Shown here: one piece after another, positions 1-6,957 of the stretch
Layout of the letters: each line of letters begins with the position of its first letter
Position numbering within the stretch: position 1 is the first letter of the stretch
Assembly (NCBI GenBank): GCA_905233325.1
Contig: CAJODU010000004.1
Span: forward strand, 1-22,468
Source: an uncultured Selenomonadaceae bacterium
GTDB taxonomy: Bacteria; Bacillota; Negativicutes; Selenomonadales; Selenomonadaceae
Length of the DNA: 22,468 nucleotides
Direction of reading: 5' to 3'
The notes under the pieces: generated by a model
What the model was told of the DNA's origin: nothing
What the model saw: the letters and a program-made list of their open reading frames with translations, nothing else
The model's database searches: none
Translations under genes and position numbers: made by a program

Positions 1-61
1 TTTCGGCTCTGGTATATTTCAGTTTGTGGAGACTTCCCCTTTCTTCAGTATTTATGATTTT

Positions 62-90
62 ATTTTACCAATATAATTCATAATTGTCAA
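62..90 (-). promoter_or_regulatory. Putative leftward sigma-A promoter
   Basis: On the minus strand TTGACA (plus positions 85-90) is separated by 17 bases from TAAAAT (62-67), close to the vegetative consensus. It would transcribe toward the left edge. A purine-rich GAAAGGGGAAG stretch lies further along that transcript (about 33-43), but no convincing start codon follows within the window. The transcribed gene or leader RNA therefore lies mostly outside the window. Confidence 0.5.
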
Positions 91-108
91 TAAATTAGCA
101 CGATTCAT

Positions 109-131
109 CCCGCCACTTATAGAAGTGGGGG
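109..131. repeat. Isolated hairpin, possible IS200/IS605-family end
   Basis: CCACTT (113-118) pairs with AAGTGG (123-128) around an ATAG loop. The stem is extended by CCC (109-111) with GGG (129-131), leaving G112 bulged. No T-run follows, so it is not a normal terminator. Imperfect GC-rich stems with an AAGTGGGGG arm next to an ATTTC-like flank are typical of subterminal hairpins of IS200/IS605 (tnpA/tnpB) elements. No transposase gene is visible here, so this would be a solo end or the edge of an element outside the window. The element assignment is from memory of the family, not from a search. Confidence 0.35.
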
Positions 132-237
132 ATTTCTCGCAAAATTTAGTTAAAAAGTTTTATGATTGGCAGGAAAATATCTTGCAATGTTGAAATAGAA
201 AAATAAGAAGTAAAAAAGAAATCCTTGGTGATAGATT

Positions 238-771
238 ATGTCGGTGACACAACTTAAATTAAATGCAAATAAAAAGCTCATTTGTCCCAAATGTAATGGA
301 GAGTTGCGTTTTGCGGAGGGTGGAGCTGTCAGAATAGTAAACGGTAAGGTGGATATGGATGCCACTTTGCCGCGTCACATATGCGATCACTGCGGGGTTT
401 TTTATCGTGAACTTTTGGGTTCAGGTTATTATAATGTTTTCACTTTACCCAAAGAAGACAGACTACCACCAAAGCCACAAGCAGTTAAGCCTGTTGCTGC
501 ACCTCCTGTAAAGCCTGTTATACCTTCCATAAAAAAACGTGTAATGGCTACAGGTGATATTCCACCGACTATATTAAAGCGTGAAGCTGATGGCAAGTGT
601 CCCTGCCCACGTTGCGGTGATAGAATGAATTTTATTGAGGCAGGCCCTGTGCAAATTGTAAACGGCAAGCCGGATTTCAGCAATACTATAGATCATTTTG
701 TCTGTCCCTATTGCAGATCCGTATTTAGGAAGATTGTCGGTACGGATTATTTTCAATGGTCAGAGAAATAA
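238..771 (+). CDS. Uncharacterised protein with tandem duplicated zinc ribbon
   Basis: This 177-residue protein has no signal peptide or membrane segment. It contains two copies of one module. The first (about residues 14-68) has cysteines 16/19 and 49/52; the second (about 119-173) has cysteines 123/126 and 156/159, plus an extra Cys121. Each copy carries the same core: CPxC, an acidic or aromatic strand, then V-x-I-V-N-G-K-x-D, then CxxC, then a stretch ending in G-x-x-Y-F/Y. A proline/lysine-rich linker (about 77-97) joins them. The start ATG has GGTG (227-230) seven bases upstream. It lies ahead of the divIC-like gene, 33 bases away, in the same direction. Four-cysteine ribbons usually bind zinc and contact nucleic acid or protein, but no specific function can be assigned. 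Confidence 0.75.
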   Translation: MSVTQLKLNANKKLICPKCNGELRFAEGGAVRIVNGKVDMDATLPRHICDHCGVFYRELLGSGYYNVFTLPKEDRLPPKPQAVKPVAAPPVKPVIPSIKKRVMATGDIPPTILKREADGKCPCPRCGDRMNFIEAGPVQIVNGKPDFSNTIDHFVCPYCRSVFRKIVGTDYFQWSEK

Positions 772-804
772 TTTAATTTTATGATTTAAAAGCGGAGGCA
801 AATT

Positions 805-1092
805 ATGAAAAAAGCTAAAAAAGGGTTCAACTGGTTCGCTTTGTTTATGTTTGTCGTCGTCGCTTATTTTGGAATAATTTTAACTTCACAGCAAGTACAC
901 CTTTCACATGTAAGTGAGAGTCAATATATGGCAGATAAGCGACTGGAGGCTGCAAAAGCGGAAAACGATAAACTTAAAAAACAGTATGAAGAATTGCAAG
1001 ATGTATCAAATATTGAAAGAATTGCACGCGAGGACTTGGGATTGGCAAAAGAAGGCGAACTCCCATATCAGACAGTTACAAGCAACAGATGA
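805..1092 (+). CDS. divIC: Septum formation initiator (DivIC/FtsB family)
   Basis: This small bitopic division protein of 95 residues matches the usual DivIC/FtsB size. Residues 1-10 are basic and cytoplasmic. Residues about 11-30 form one transmembrane helix. Residues about 42-65 are a charged coiled coil rich in K/E/L with an NDKLKKQYEEL-type heptad. The tail contains I-x-R-I-A-R-E-D-L-G-L, the signature that ends the coiled coil in this family. In the family it joins FtsL and FtsQ/DivIB in the divisome and signals to the septal peptidoglycan synthase. GGAGG (794-798) gives a clear ribosome site. Its position ahead of the S1-domain gene and tilS-hpt-ftsH is the common Firmicute arrangement, which supports the call. 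FtsB and DivIC cannot be separated by sequence alone. Confidence 0.9.
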   Translation: MKKAKKGFNWFALFMFVVVAYFGIILTSQQVHLSHVSESQYMADKRLEAAKAENDKLKKQYEELQDVSNIERIAREDLGLAKEGELPYQTVTSNR

Positions 1093-1112
1093 GGATACTT
1101 GTGTGTAATTAA

Positions 1113-1118
1113 TATAAT
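1113..1118 (+). promoter_or_regulatory. Possible -10 element upstream of the S1-domain gene
   Basis: A perfect TATAAT hexamer lies 35 bases before the chosen TTG start. No good -35 hexamer is present at 16-18 bases, so this is a weak call. If used, transcription would begin near 1125, after the more upstream in-frame TTG at 1121. Confidence 0.25.
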
Positions 1119-1153
1119 GATTGCACATTAAAAAACTATTGGAGGTTAAAGTT

Positions 1154-1615
1154 TTGGTCATTGAAGTAGGCAGCGTAGTCGATGGCGTTGTTAGTCGTAT
1201 CACAGCTTTTGGTGCCTTTGTTGACATTGAAGGCGGCAAAAACGGTCTTATTCATATTTCAGAGATTTCTGATGTTTACGTCAGAGATGTGCGCGATTTT
1301 TTGAGTGAAGGCGACAAGGTTCAGACAAAAGTTATCAGCATTGACGAACGAGGAAAAATTGCACTTTCACTTAAACAAATGAAGAAACAGAGTCAAGAGG
1401 CGGAGCGCGAGTCTGACTCACCTCCAAGAAACAGATTTTCACGCAATGACCAGCGTTTTGATCGCGGTGAAAATAAAAGGCCTGCCCGTCAGTTATCAGC
1501 TTCATTTGAGGATAAATTGTCTAAATTTATGAAGGATAGCGATGAAAGACAAGCTGATATTAAGAGAAAGACTGATTCAAAACGCGGCGGACGCGGTTCA
1601 AGACGTTCAGACTAG
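1154..1615 (+). CDS. S1 RNA-binding domain protein, YabR-like
   Basis: This 153-residue protein starts with one S1 (OB-fold) domain at about residues 4-75. Diagnostic features are G-S-V-V-D-G-x-V at the start, I-T-x-F-G-A-F-V-D, G-K-N-G-L-I-H-I-S-E-I, and V-x-S-I-D-E-R-G-K-I-x-L-S-L-K at the end. The rest is a low-complexity tail rich in R, K, D, S and G, probably disordered and able to bind RNA. The TTG at 1154 is preferred because GGAGG (1141-1145) sits eight bases upstream and the S1 fold begins at once. An earlier in-frame TTG at 1121 lacks a ribosome site. Such genes commonly lie between divIC and tilS in Firmicutes. A role in ribosome or RNA association is expected from the fold; the exact target is unknown. 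Confidence 0.85.
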   Translation: MVIEVGSVVDGVVSRITAFGAFVDIEGGKNGLIHISEISDVYVRDVRDFLSEGDKVQTKVISIDERGKIALSLKQMKKQSQEAERESDSPPRNRFSRNDQRFDRGENKRPARQLSASFEDKLSKFMKDSDERQADIKRKTDSKRGGRGSRRSD

Positions 1616-1654
1616 TTGCTCTCTGCACTTCTTCAGCAGGGGGTGCTTTTTATC

Positions 1655-2641
1655 TTGTTAATGAGGTTCATTGACAGTTGCAACAAATATAAAGTTTTTG
1701 ATGTTGATGCTACTGATAAAATTGGCGTTGTTGCGGCTGTTTCCGGCGGTGCAGATTCATTGGCACTGGCGGACTTGCTCAACAGATCTCAGCGTCGATT
1801 CAATCTTAATATATGTATTGCACATTTTGAGCATGGTCTCAGAGGCGAGGAATCAGTAGCTGATGCTGAATTTGTCAGACAATTTGCCGAAGAGCGAGGC
1901 GTCAAATGTATTGTTGAGTCAGGTGATGTCAAGGCATTTGCCGAATCAAACAAGCTATCAACAGAAACGGCGGCTCGTGAGTTAAGATATAAATTCCTTG
2001 AGAGTGTCTGCAAAGAATTAAACTTTGACATAATCGCTCTAGCACACCACGCCGACGATCAAGCAGAGACGATTTTAATGCGAATGTTGCGCGGTTCCGG
2101 CTCAATCGGACTATCGGCAATGCAGATAAAATCAGGGCATTTAATAAGACCGTTGCTGCCATTCAAAAAATCAGAGTTGGAGGCATACTGTCAATCAAGA
2201 AATATAATACCCCGCATAGATTCCACCAACTTTGAAACAGAGGCAACAAGGAATAAAATAAGATTGGAACTGCTCCCAAGACTCAAAGAATATAACCCTG
2301 CCATAGTTGAGACACTCTGCAGACTGGGTGCAGCAACTACAGCAGATGCGAATTTTATACAAATGGAAGCAACTAAAATATTTCCGTCAGTTACACGAAT
2401 AACAGACAAGATTGAAATATCAAGTACTTTAATCAAGAAGTATCACATAGCCATTCAGAGAGCTTTAATCAGGTTGTTTGTGGAAAAATCCATTGGCACT
2501 GTCAAGGATTTTGAATTTATACATTTTGATTCAATTCAAAGAGTATTGACTGAAAATCTCAAGGGCGTAGAATTGCCCCATAAATTTAGAGCCGACCTCA
2601 AAAAAGGCTGGCTGTCAATTAATAAGAAGAATAGTCAATAA
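1655..2641 (+). CDS. tilS: tRNA(Ile)-lysidine synthase, short form
   Basis: TilS uses ATP and lysine to convert C34 of the CAU-anticodon tRNA(Ile) to lysidine, switching it from methionine to isoleucine decoding. It is normally essential. The N-terminal PP-loop ATPase is clear: S-G-G-A-D-S at residues 30-35, H-x-x-H-G-L-R near the next strand, then T-x-A-A-R-E-L-R-Y and H-H-A-D-D-Q-A-E-T. The family motif around R-P-L-L-x-F-K-x-x-E-L and R-N-K-I-R-x-E-L-L-P-x-L follows. The TTG at 1655 is chosen from the GGGGGTG ribosome site (1639-1645); ATG 1661 is the alternative. At 328 residues it is much shorter than Bacillus-type TilS (about 470) and seems to lack the extra C-terminal domain, resembling the compact Aquifex type. 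The stop directly precedes the hpt region. Confidence 0.93.
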   Translation: MLMRFIDSCNKYKVFDVDATDKIGVVAAVSGGADSLALADLLNRSQRRFNLNICIAHFEHGLRGEESVADAEFVRQFAEERGVKCIVESGDVKAFAESNKLSTETAARELRYKFLESVCKELNFDIIALAHHADDQAETILMRMLRGSGSIGLSAMQIKSGHLIRPLLPFKKSELEAYCQSRNIIPRIDSTNFETEATRNKIRLELLPRLKEYNPAIVETLCRLGAATTADANFIQMEATKIFPSVTRITDKIEISSTLIKKYHIAIQRALIRLFVEKSIGTVKDFEFIHFDSIQRVLTENLKGVELPHKFRADLKKGWLSINKKNSQ

Positions 2642-2662
2642 ATGAAGGAAGGACTGGTTAAT

Positions 2663-3220
2663 ATGAAAAACACAGAAGATTACATCGAGCGCGTACTGTT
2701 TACTGAGGAGGAGATCAGCGCGCGTGTTGCTGAACTTGGCAAGCAAATCAGCGAGGATTACAAGGACATTGATTCCCCTCTTTTGACGGTTGGCGTCCTC
2801 AATGGTGCCATTGTCTTCTTTGCCGATCTCGTCAGAAAGATCACCATTCCAGTGCAGTTTGATAATCTCATTGCATCAAGCTACGACATGAACTCACATT
2901 CAAGCGGCAAAGTCAATATCCTCAAAAATCTTGAAAATAACGTCAAAGGACGCCATATCCTCCTCATTGAAGACATCATTGATTCCGGCACAACAATGAA
3001 TTATCTGCTTGGCTACTTCAAAGACAAGAAGGCGGCAAGCGTCAAGATTTGTGCTCTCCTTAATAAACCTTCTCGCAGAAAAGTTGATGTAAAGATTGAT
3101 TATTGCGGCTTTGATATTCCTGATGAATTTATCGTCGGTTATGGTCTCGACTTTGCACAGCATTACCGCAATCTGCCTTATCTTGGCGTTCTCCGTCATT
3201 CAATCTACGAAAAGAAATAA
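2663..3220 (+). CDS. hpt: Hypoxanthine phosphoribosyltransferase
   Basis: This cytoplasmic purine salvage enzyme transfers phosphoribose from PRPP to hypoxanthine or guanine, giving IMP or GMP. It has 185 residues, the usual length. The PRPP-binding loop is seen at about residues 101-113 as L-I-E-D-I-I-D-S-G-T-T. The substrate loop region V-G-V-L-N-G-A-I-V-F-F-A-D-L is at 43-56, and Y-x-x-N-L-P-Y-L-G-V lies near the C-terminus, as in bacterial Hpt. The ATG at 2663 has GGAAGGA (2647-2653) nine bases upstream and gives the normal N-terminus; an ATG at 2642 overlaps the tilS stop region and has no ribosome site. The tilS-hpt-ftsH order is conserved in Firmicutes. Confidence 0.95.
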   Translation: MKNTEDYIERVLFTEEEISARVAELGKQISEDYKDIDSPLLTVGVLNGAIVFFADLVRKITIPVQFDNLIASSYDMNSHSSGKVNILKNLENNVKGRHILLIEDIIDSGTTMNYLLGYFKDKKAASVKICALLNKPSRRKVDVKIDYCGFDIPDEFIVGYGLDFAQHYRNLPYLGVLRHSIYEKK

Positions 3221-3296
3221 TATCTGCTGATGGACGAAATCAATCCGTCAATTAAACTTGAAAGATTAACAATAGATTATAAAATTCGTGTAACAC

Positions 3297-3325
3297 TTGA
3301 CACTTGAATAGAAAAAACGTATTAT
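3297..3325 (+). promoter_or_regulatory. Sigma-A promoter of ftsH
   Basis: TTGACA (3297-3302), a 17-base spacer, then TATTAT (3320-3325) form a near-consensus promoter. Transcription would start near 3332, giving a leader of about 40 bases before the ftsH TTG start at 3373. No CIRCE or CtsR-like operator was seen around it. Confidence 0.75.
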
Positions 3326-3372
3326 TAATTAGGATTATTCCTAATTATTTTTTTGATGAAGGAGCGTTTTGT

Positions 3373-5301
3373 TTGAATAGTTTTTTGCGCAATGTTGGAT
3401 TTTACTTGTTGGTGATATTTATCGCTATTACTGTTATAGATTATTTCTCTGCAAAGCCACAGGTTATTGAGGAGACTAATTATTCTCAATTTCTCAAAAT
3501 GATTGATGCGGAGGAAGTCACAAAAGTCACTCTTGTCAAAAACAGCATAAAGGGGACAACCAAAGACGGCAAGGAATTTTCAACTACTGCCCCTGATTTT
3601 CCCGTTGGCGATGAATCACTCATATCAAAGCTCGAAAGCCATAACATTGAAATAACTGCCCAAAATCCCAAAGAGCCGCCATGGTGGACTACGCTCCTGT
3701 CATCTTTCCTGCCGATTCTTCTTTTGATAGGCGTTTGGTTCTTCATTATGCAGCAAACACAAGGCAGCGGCGGCAAGGTTATGTCCTTCGGTAAAAGCCG
3801 TGCAAGAATGAGTACCGGCGACAAAGTTAAAGTCACTTTTAATGATGTGGCGGGTGCCGACGAGGCTAAAGAGGAACTGGCCGAAGTCGTTGAATTTTTA
3901 CAACACCCCAAGAAGTTTAACGATTTAGGTGCGCGTATTCCCAAAGGTGTCCTGCTCTTCGGGCCTCCGGGTACAGGCAAAACCCTTTTGGCGAAGGCTG
4001 TTGCAGGTGAGGCCGGTGTTCCGTTCTTTTCGATCAGTGGCTCCGATTTCGTTGAAATGTTCGTCGGTGTCGGTGCCTCGCGTGTTCGTGATCTCTTCGG
4101 ACAGGCAAAGAAAAATGCTCCTTGTATAGTTTTCATTGATGAGATTGACGCTGTTGGCCGCCAGCGCGGTGCGGGTCTCGGCGGTGGTCATGATGAACGT
4201 GAGCAGACACTAAATCAGCTCCTTGTTGAAATGGACGGTTTCGCTGCAAACGAGGGCATTATAATAATCGCTGCAACTAACAGACCTGATATACTTGATC
4301 CTGCACTTCTCAGACCTGGTCGTTTTGATCGTCAGATAGTCGTCGACAAGCCTGACATCAAGGGGCGTGTCGCTATCCTCAAAGTACATACCAAGGGCAA
4401 GCCGATTGCCAAGGACGCTGATTTGGATATTTTGGCACGCCGTACACCAGGCTTTACCGGTGCGGATTTGTCCAACCTCGTCAATGAGGCAGCACTTTTG
4501 TCGGCACGTCGTGACAAACGTGAAATTGGCATGAACGAGTTGGAAGAGTCAATCGAACGTGTAATGGCAGGACCTGAGCGTAAGTCTAAGGTTATGAGCG
4601 AAGAGGAGAAAAAACTCACCGCTTACCATGAGGGTGGACACGCTCTCGTTGGTATGTACCTTAAACACGCAGATCCTGTACATAAAGTTACAATCATTCC
4701 ACGCGGTCGTGCCGGCGGCTATACTTTAATGTTGCCGAAAGAGGATCGCAGCTATGCCACGAGATCAGAACTCATTGATAGGCTGAAGGTCTCTATGGGT
4801 GGTCGTGTCGCTGAGGAAATAACATTAAATGAAATATCAACCGGTGCCTCACAGGATATACAGCAAGCGAGCAGGATTGTCCGCTCAATGATTATGCAAT
4901 ACGGTATGAGTGATGTGCTTGGTCCGATTGCCTATGGTGAGAGTCAAAATCATCAAGTCTTCCTCGGTCGGGACTTTGCAACTCAAAGGAACTATTCCGA
5001 AGAGGTTGCCGGTGAAATTGATAAAGAAGTACACCGCTACATGGAAGAGGCGTACAGTGAGTGCAAGAAGATTTTGATTGAGCATCGCGACAAGTTGGAG
5101 ATGATTGCTCAGGCACTTATGGAGCATGAGACTTTAACTGCGGCGGAACTCAAAGCAATAGTCTTTGATGAGCCAAAAACAATAGACTTGACTAAACTTG
5201 ACCCGCAAATTCAACTTCAAAAGCGTCAAGAGGAATTTGAATCGGTCTTTGAGGCAGAGCCGCAAACTCCGCCAAGTGACAGTACGCCTTCAACAGTATA
5301 A
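3373..5301 (+). CDS. ftsH: ATP-dependent zinc metalloprotease FtsH
   Basis: FtsH is a membrane-anchored hexameric AAA+ protease that degrades misfolded membrane proteins and regulators. Of 642 residues, about 5-25 and 105-126 are transmembrane helices flanking an extracytoplasmic domain. Walker A G-P-P-G-T-G-K-T is at 197-204, Walker B I-V-F-I-D-E-I-D near 252-259, and the second region of homology is around A-T-N-R-P-D (301-306) to R-P-G-R-F-D-R. The zinc site H-E-G-G-H is at 419-423, with the later Asp in S-T-G-A-S-Q-D. The tail is variable and proline-rich. The TTG at 3373 has AAGGAG (3359-3364) eight bases upstream. An in-frame TTG at 3304 lies inside the promoter, before the likely transcript start, so it is excluded. 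The stop overlaps the next start by one base (TAATG). Confidence 0.97.
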   Translation: MNSFLRNVGFYLLVIFIAITVIDYFSAKPQVIEETNYSQFLKMIDAEEVTKVTLVKNSIKGTTKDGKEFSTTAPDFPVGDESLISKLESHNIEITAQNPKEPPWWTTLLSSFLPILLLIGVWFFIMQQTQGSGGKVMSFGKSRARMSTGDKVKVTFNDVAGADEAKEELAEVVEFLQHPKKFNDLGARIPKGVLLFGPPGTGKTLLAKAVAGEAGVPFFSISGSDFVEMFVGVGASRVRDLFGQAKKNAPCIVFIDEIDAVGRQRGAGLGGGHDEREQTLNQLLVEMDGFAANEGIIIIAATNRPDILDPALLRPGRFDRQIVVDKPDIKGRVAILKVHTKGKPIAKDADLDILARRTPGFTGADLSNLVNEAALLSARRDKREIGMNELEESIERVMAGPERKSKVMSEEEKKLTAYHEGGHALVGMYLKHADPVHKVTIIPRGRAGGYTLMLPKEDRSYATRSELIDRLKVSMGGRVAEEITLNEISTGASQDIQQASRIVRSMIMQYGMSDVLGPIAYGESQNHQVFLGRDFATQRNYSEEVAGEIDKEVHRYMEEAYSECKKILIEHRDKLEMIAQALMEHETLTAAELKAIVFDEPKTIDLTKLDPQIQLQKRQEEFESVFEAEPQTPPSDSTPSTV

Positions 5302-5684
5302 TGAATCGTAAAAAATCTAATATAGGTGTGTTTTCTCATCTGCAAATTCCTATGCAATTAAAAATGGTTAGTCAATTATGTAGGCGATATAATATAAATC
5401 TCAAAGGCATAACACTAAAAATTCAAAGAGATATTGAATTGATAAAATTACCGATTGCCGGTATTACTGATTATGACAATATTGGTCGCATAGATTTAAC
5501 GCCAAATACTTTTCTAAATGAGGAAGAATTATTAAAAACTGTCTTACACGAAAAAGCTCATGTCAAGCAATTAATAAAATATGGCAAAAAATATGTACAA
5601 GAAAATTTATTATATATGGAAAAAGTCGCTTACCGATATGAAAACTTCTTTTATAGTCTTACAAAAAGGAGGTTCCTGAGATGA
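5301..5684 (+). CDS. Small HExxH protein, metallopeptidase-toxin-like
   Basis: This 127-residue protein has no signal peptide and no membrane segment. Residues 83-87 are H-E-K-A-H, the zincin signature, preceded by a hydrophobic helix. Glu101 or Glu107 downstream could be the third metal ligand of a gluzincin-like site. The C-terminal part (Y-G-K-K-Y-V-Q-E-N, M-E-K-V-A-Y-R-Y-E) resembles metallopeptidase toxin domains at the C-termini of RHS/LXG-type polymorphic toxins, as recalled, not searched. Here the domain stands alone, without a secretion module. The ATG overlaps the ftsH stop and no clear ribosome site precedes it, so translation may be coupled to ftsH. The base composition is visibly more A/T-rich than ftsH or the asparaginase gene. 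It overlaps the next gene by four bases. Other cytosolic zincins remain possible. Confidence 0.6.
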   Translation: MNRKKSNIGVFSHLQIPMQLKMVSQLCRRYNINLKGITLKIQRDIELIKLPIAGITDYDNIGRIDLTPNTFLNEEELLKTVLHEKAHVKQLIKYGKKYVQENLLYMEKVAYRYENFFYSLTKRRFLR

Positions 5685-5920
5685 AATTGAAAAAATGGTT
5701 GAATGTTGTCGTAGAATTGACAAAAGGGAATCAACCAAGCTGTCCAATTTGTGGAAAACCTACTCTTGATTATGGCTATAAAATGGTAGATGAAAAGGGT
5801 AAAACAGGATTTGGTATAGTTTGGTGTAAAAGTTGTAATCACGCTTTTTCTTTGTCGCGTGCTAATTTGAAAAATGAAACTAAATTTTTAGATGAATTGC
5901 CGAAAAATCTTGTATTTTAG
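5681..5920 (+). CDS. Small zinc-ribbon protein, possible immunity partner
   Basis: This 79-residue protein holds a C-P-I-C pair (Cys21/24) and a W-C-K-S-C pair (Cys49/52), followed by a short F-S-L-S-R motif. The pattern of CPxC, an acidic middle, G-F-G-I-V-W-C-x-x-C and then S-R recalls small proteins found next to Firmicute polymorphic-toxin genes; this is recollection, not a search. The start is well supported by AAGGAGG (5666-5672). Its ATG overlaps the TGA of the preceding HExxH gene (ATGA), typical of tightly coupled pairs. It shares that gene's A/T-rich composition, unlike ftsH upstream and the asparaginase gene downstream. A role in binding the preceding protein is inferred from the arrangement; a general zinc-binding protein is the alternative. 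Confidence 0.65.
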   Translation: MKLKKWLNVVVELTKGNQPSCPICGKPTLDYGYKMVDEKGKTGFGIVWCKSCNHAFSLSRANLKNETKFLDELPKNLVF

Positions 5921-5932
5921 GGGAGAAGATAT

Positions 5933-6928
5933 ATGAGTGAGATACTTTTAAATTACACGCGTGCCGGACACGTGGAAAATATTCATCGCGGTGATGTTGC
6001 CGTCGTCAACTGTGAAGGTGAGGTCGTCAAAGCAATAGGTAATGCTTATCTTCCTATGTTTTGGAGATCTGCCGCTAAACCTTTTCAGGCGTTGCCATTC
6101 GTCAAAAACGGCGGTCTTGAAAAATACAATATCACAGAGGAAGAGCTGGCTATATTAGTCTCCTCTCACAGCGGCGAGCCTAATCATGTTGCATTAATCA
6201 ACGGACTATTGAGTAAACTCGGACTAAATGAAAGTGATCTGGAGTGCGGGGTAATGCGTCCACTCAATGGCAAGGCTTTCAAAGCACTTATCAAGTCGGG
6301 TGAACCTATCACTCAAGTACATAATCAATGTTCCGGCAAACATTCACAGATTATGGCACTCTCCATAATGCTGGGTGTGCCGGTTAAGGGTTACAGTCAA
6401 CCGCAACATGAGGCGGAGAAATTGATCTTCAAACACGTTGCAATGGCAAGCAAAGTGCCGGAAGATAAACTTGAAATCGGAATAGACGGCTGTGGTGTGC
6501 CTGTTTTTTACTTGCCATTGTATAATATGTCTCTTGCCTATGCTCGCCTGTCAACGCCTTCAAAAGGCGACTGGGGTGAATATGAGACGGCTGCCACGAA
6601 AATCCGCGACGCAATGAGGCACTATCCGCAAGTTATGTCAGGTACAGGCCGCATTGATTGTGTTGTCTCTGAGGTTACTAAAGGTCGTATCGTTGGCAAA
6701 ATGGGATCTGATGCGGTTTACTCTCTTGCCATTACTGATGAAAATCTCGGTATCACATTCAAGATTGAAGATGGTGATTTTGCTGTCGTTACGCCGATGG
6801 TCATTGCCATACTGAAACATTTGGATTTACTCACCAAAGATGAGGCCTCCGAACTCGACAAAACTTTCCCGCCAATCCTCAAAAATCACCGTGGAGACGT
6901 AATCGGCACTATTGAAACGGTTTTCTAA
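5933..6928 (+). CDS. L-asparaginase, ReAII-like zinc family
   Basis: This predicted asparaginase of the COG4448 type hydrolyses asparagine to aspartate and ammonia in the cytoplasm. The 331-residue length fits the family. Conserved blocks are R-S-A-A-K-P-F-Q (45-52), S-S-H-S-G-E-P-N-H (77-85), H-N-Q-C-S-G-K-H-S (130-138), I-D-G-C-G-V-P (184-190) and S-G-T-G-R-I-D-C. By comparison with the Rhizobium etli inducible enzyme, Ser46/Lys49 match the catalytic Ser-Lys and Cys133/Lys136/Cys187 match the zinc-associated residues. It is unrelated to the classical AnsA/AnsB fold. GGGGAG at 5920-5925 is the ribosome site. It begins 12 bases after the zinc-ribbon gene and ends 29 bases before the exported-protein cluster. 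No regulatory site was seen. Confidence 0.88.
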   Translation: MSEILLNYTRAGHVENIHRGDVAVVNCEGEVVKAIGNAYLPMFWRSAAKPFQALPFVKNGGLEKYNITEEELAILVSSHSGEPNHVALINGLLSKLGLNESDLECGVMRPLNGKAFKALIKSGEPITQVHNQCSGKHSQIMALSIMLGVPVKGYSQPQHEAEKLIFKHVAMASKVPEDKLEIGIDGCGVPVFYLPLYNMSLAYARLSTPSKGDWGEYETAATKIRDAMRHYPQVMSGTGRIDCVVSEVTKGRIVGKMGSDAVYSLAITDENLGITFKIEDGDFAVVTPMVIAILKHLDLLTKDEASELDKTFPPILKNHRGDVIGTIETVF

Positions 6929-6957
6929 ACTTTTCACAGCTCAAGGAGGAGATAGAC

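Noticed and set aside
109..131. Hairpin read as a transcription terminator
   Set aside because: No T-run follows on either strand.
182..209. Promoter for the zinc-ribbon gene (TTGCAA, 16 bases, TAAGAA)
   Set aside because: The -10 match is poor and the region is generally A-rich, so the resemblance could be chance.
3486..4136. Long antisense frame inside ftsH (216 codons)
   Set aside because: It mirrors the codon pattern of ftsH on the opposite strand, has no family resemblance and no ribosome site.
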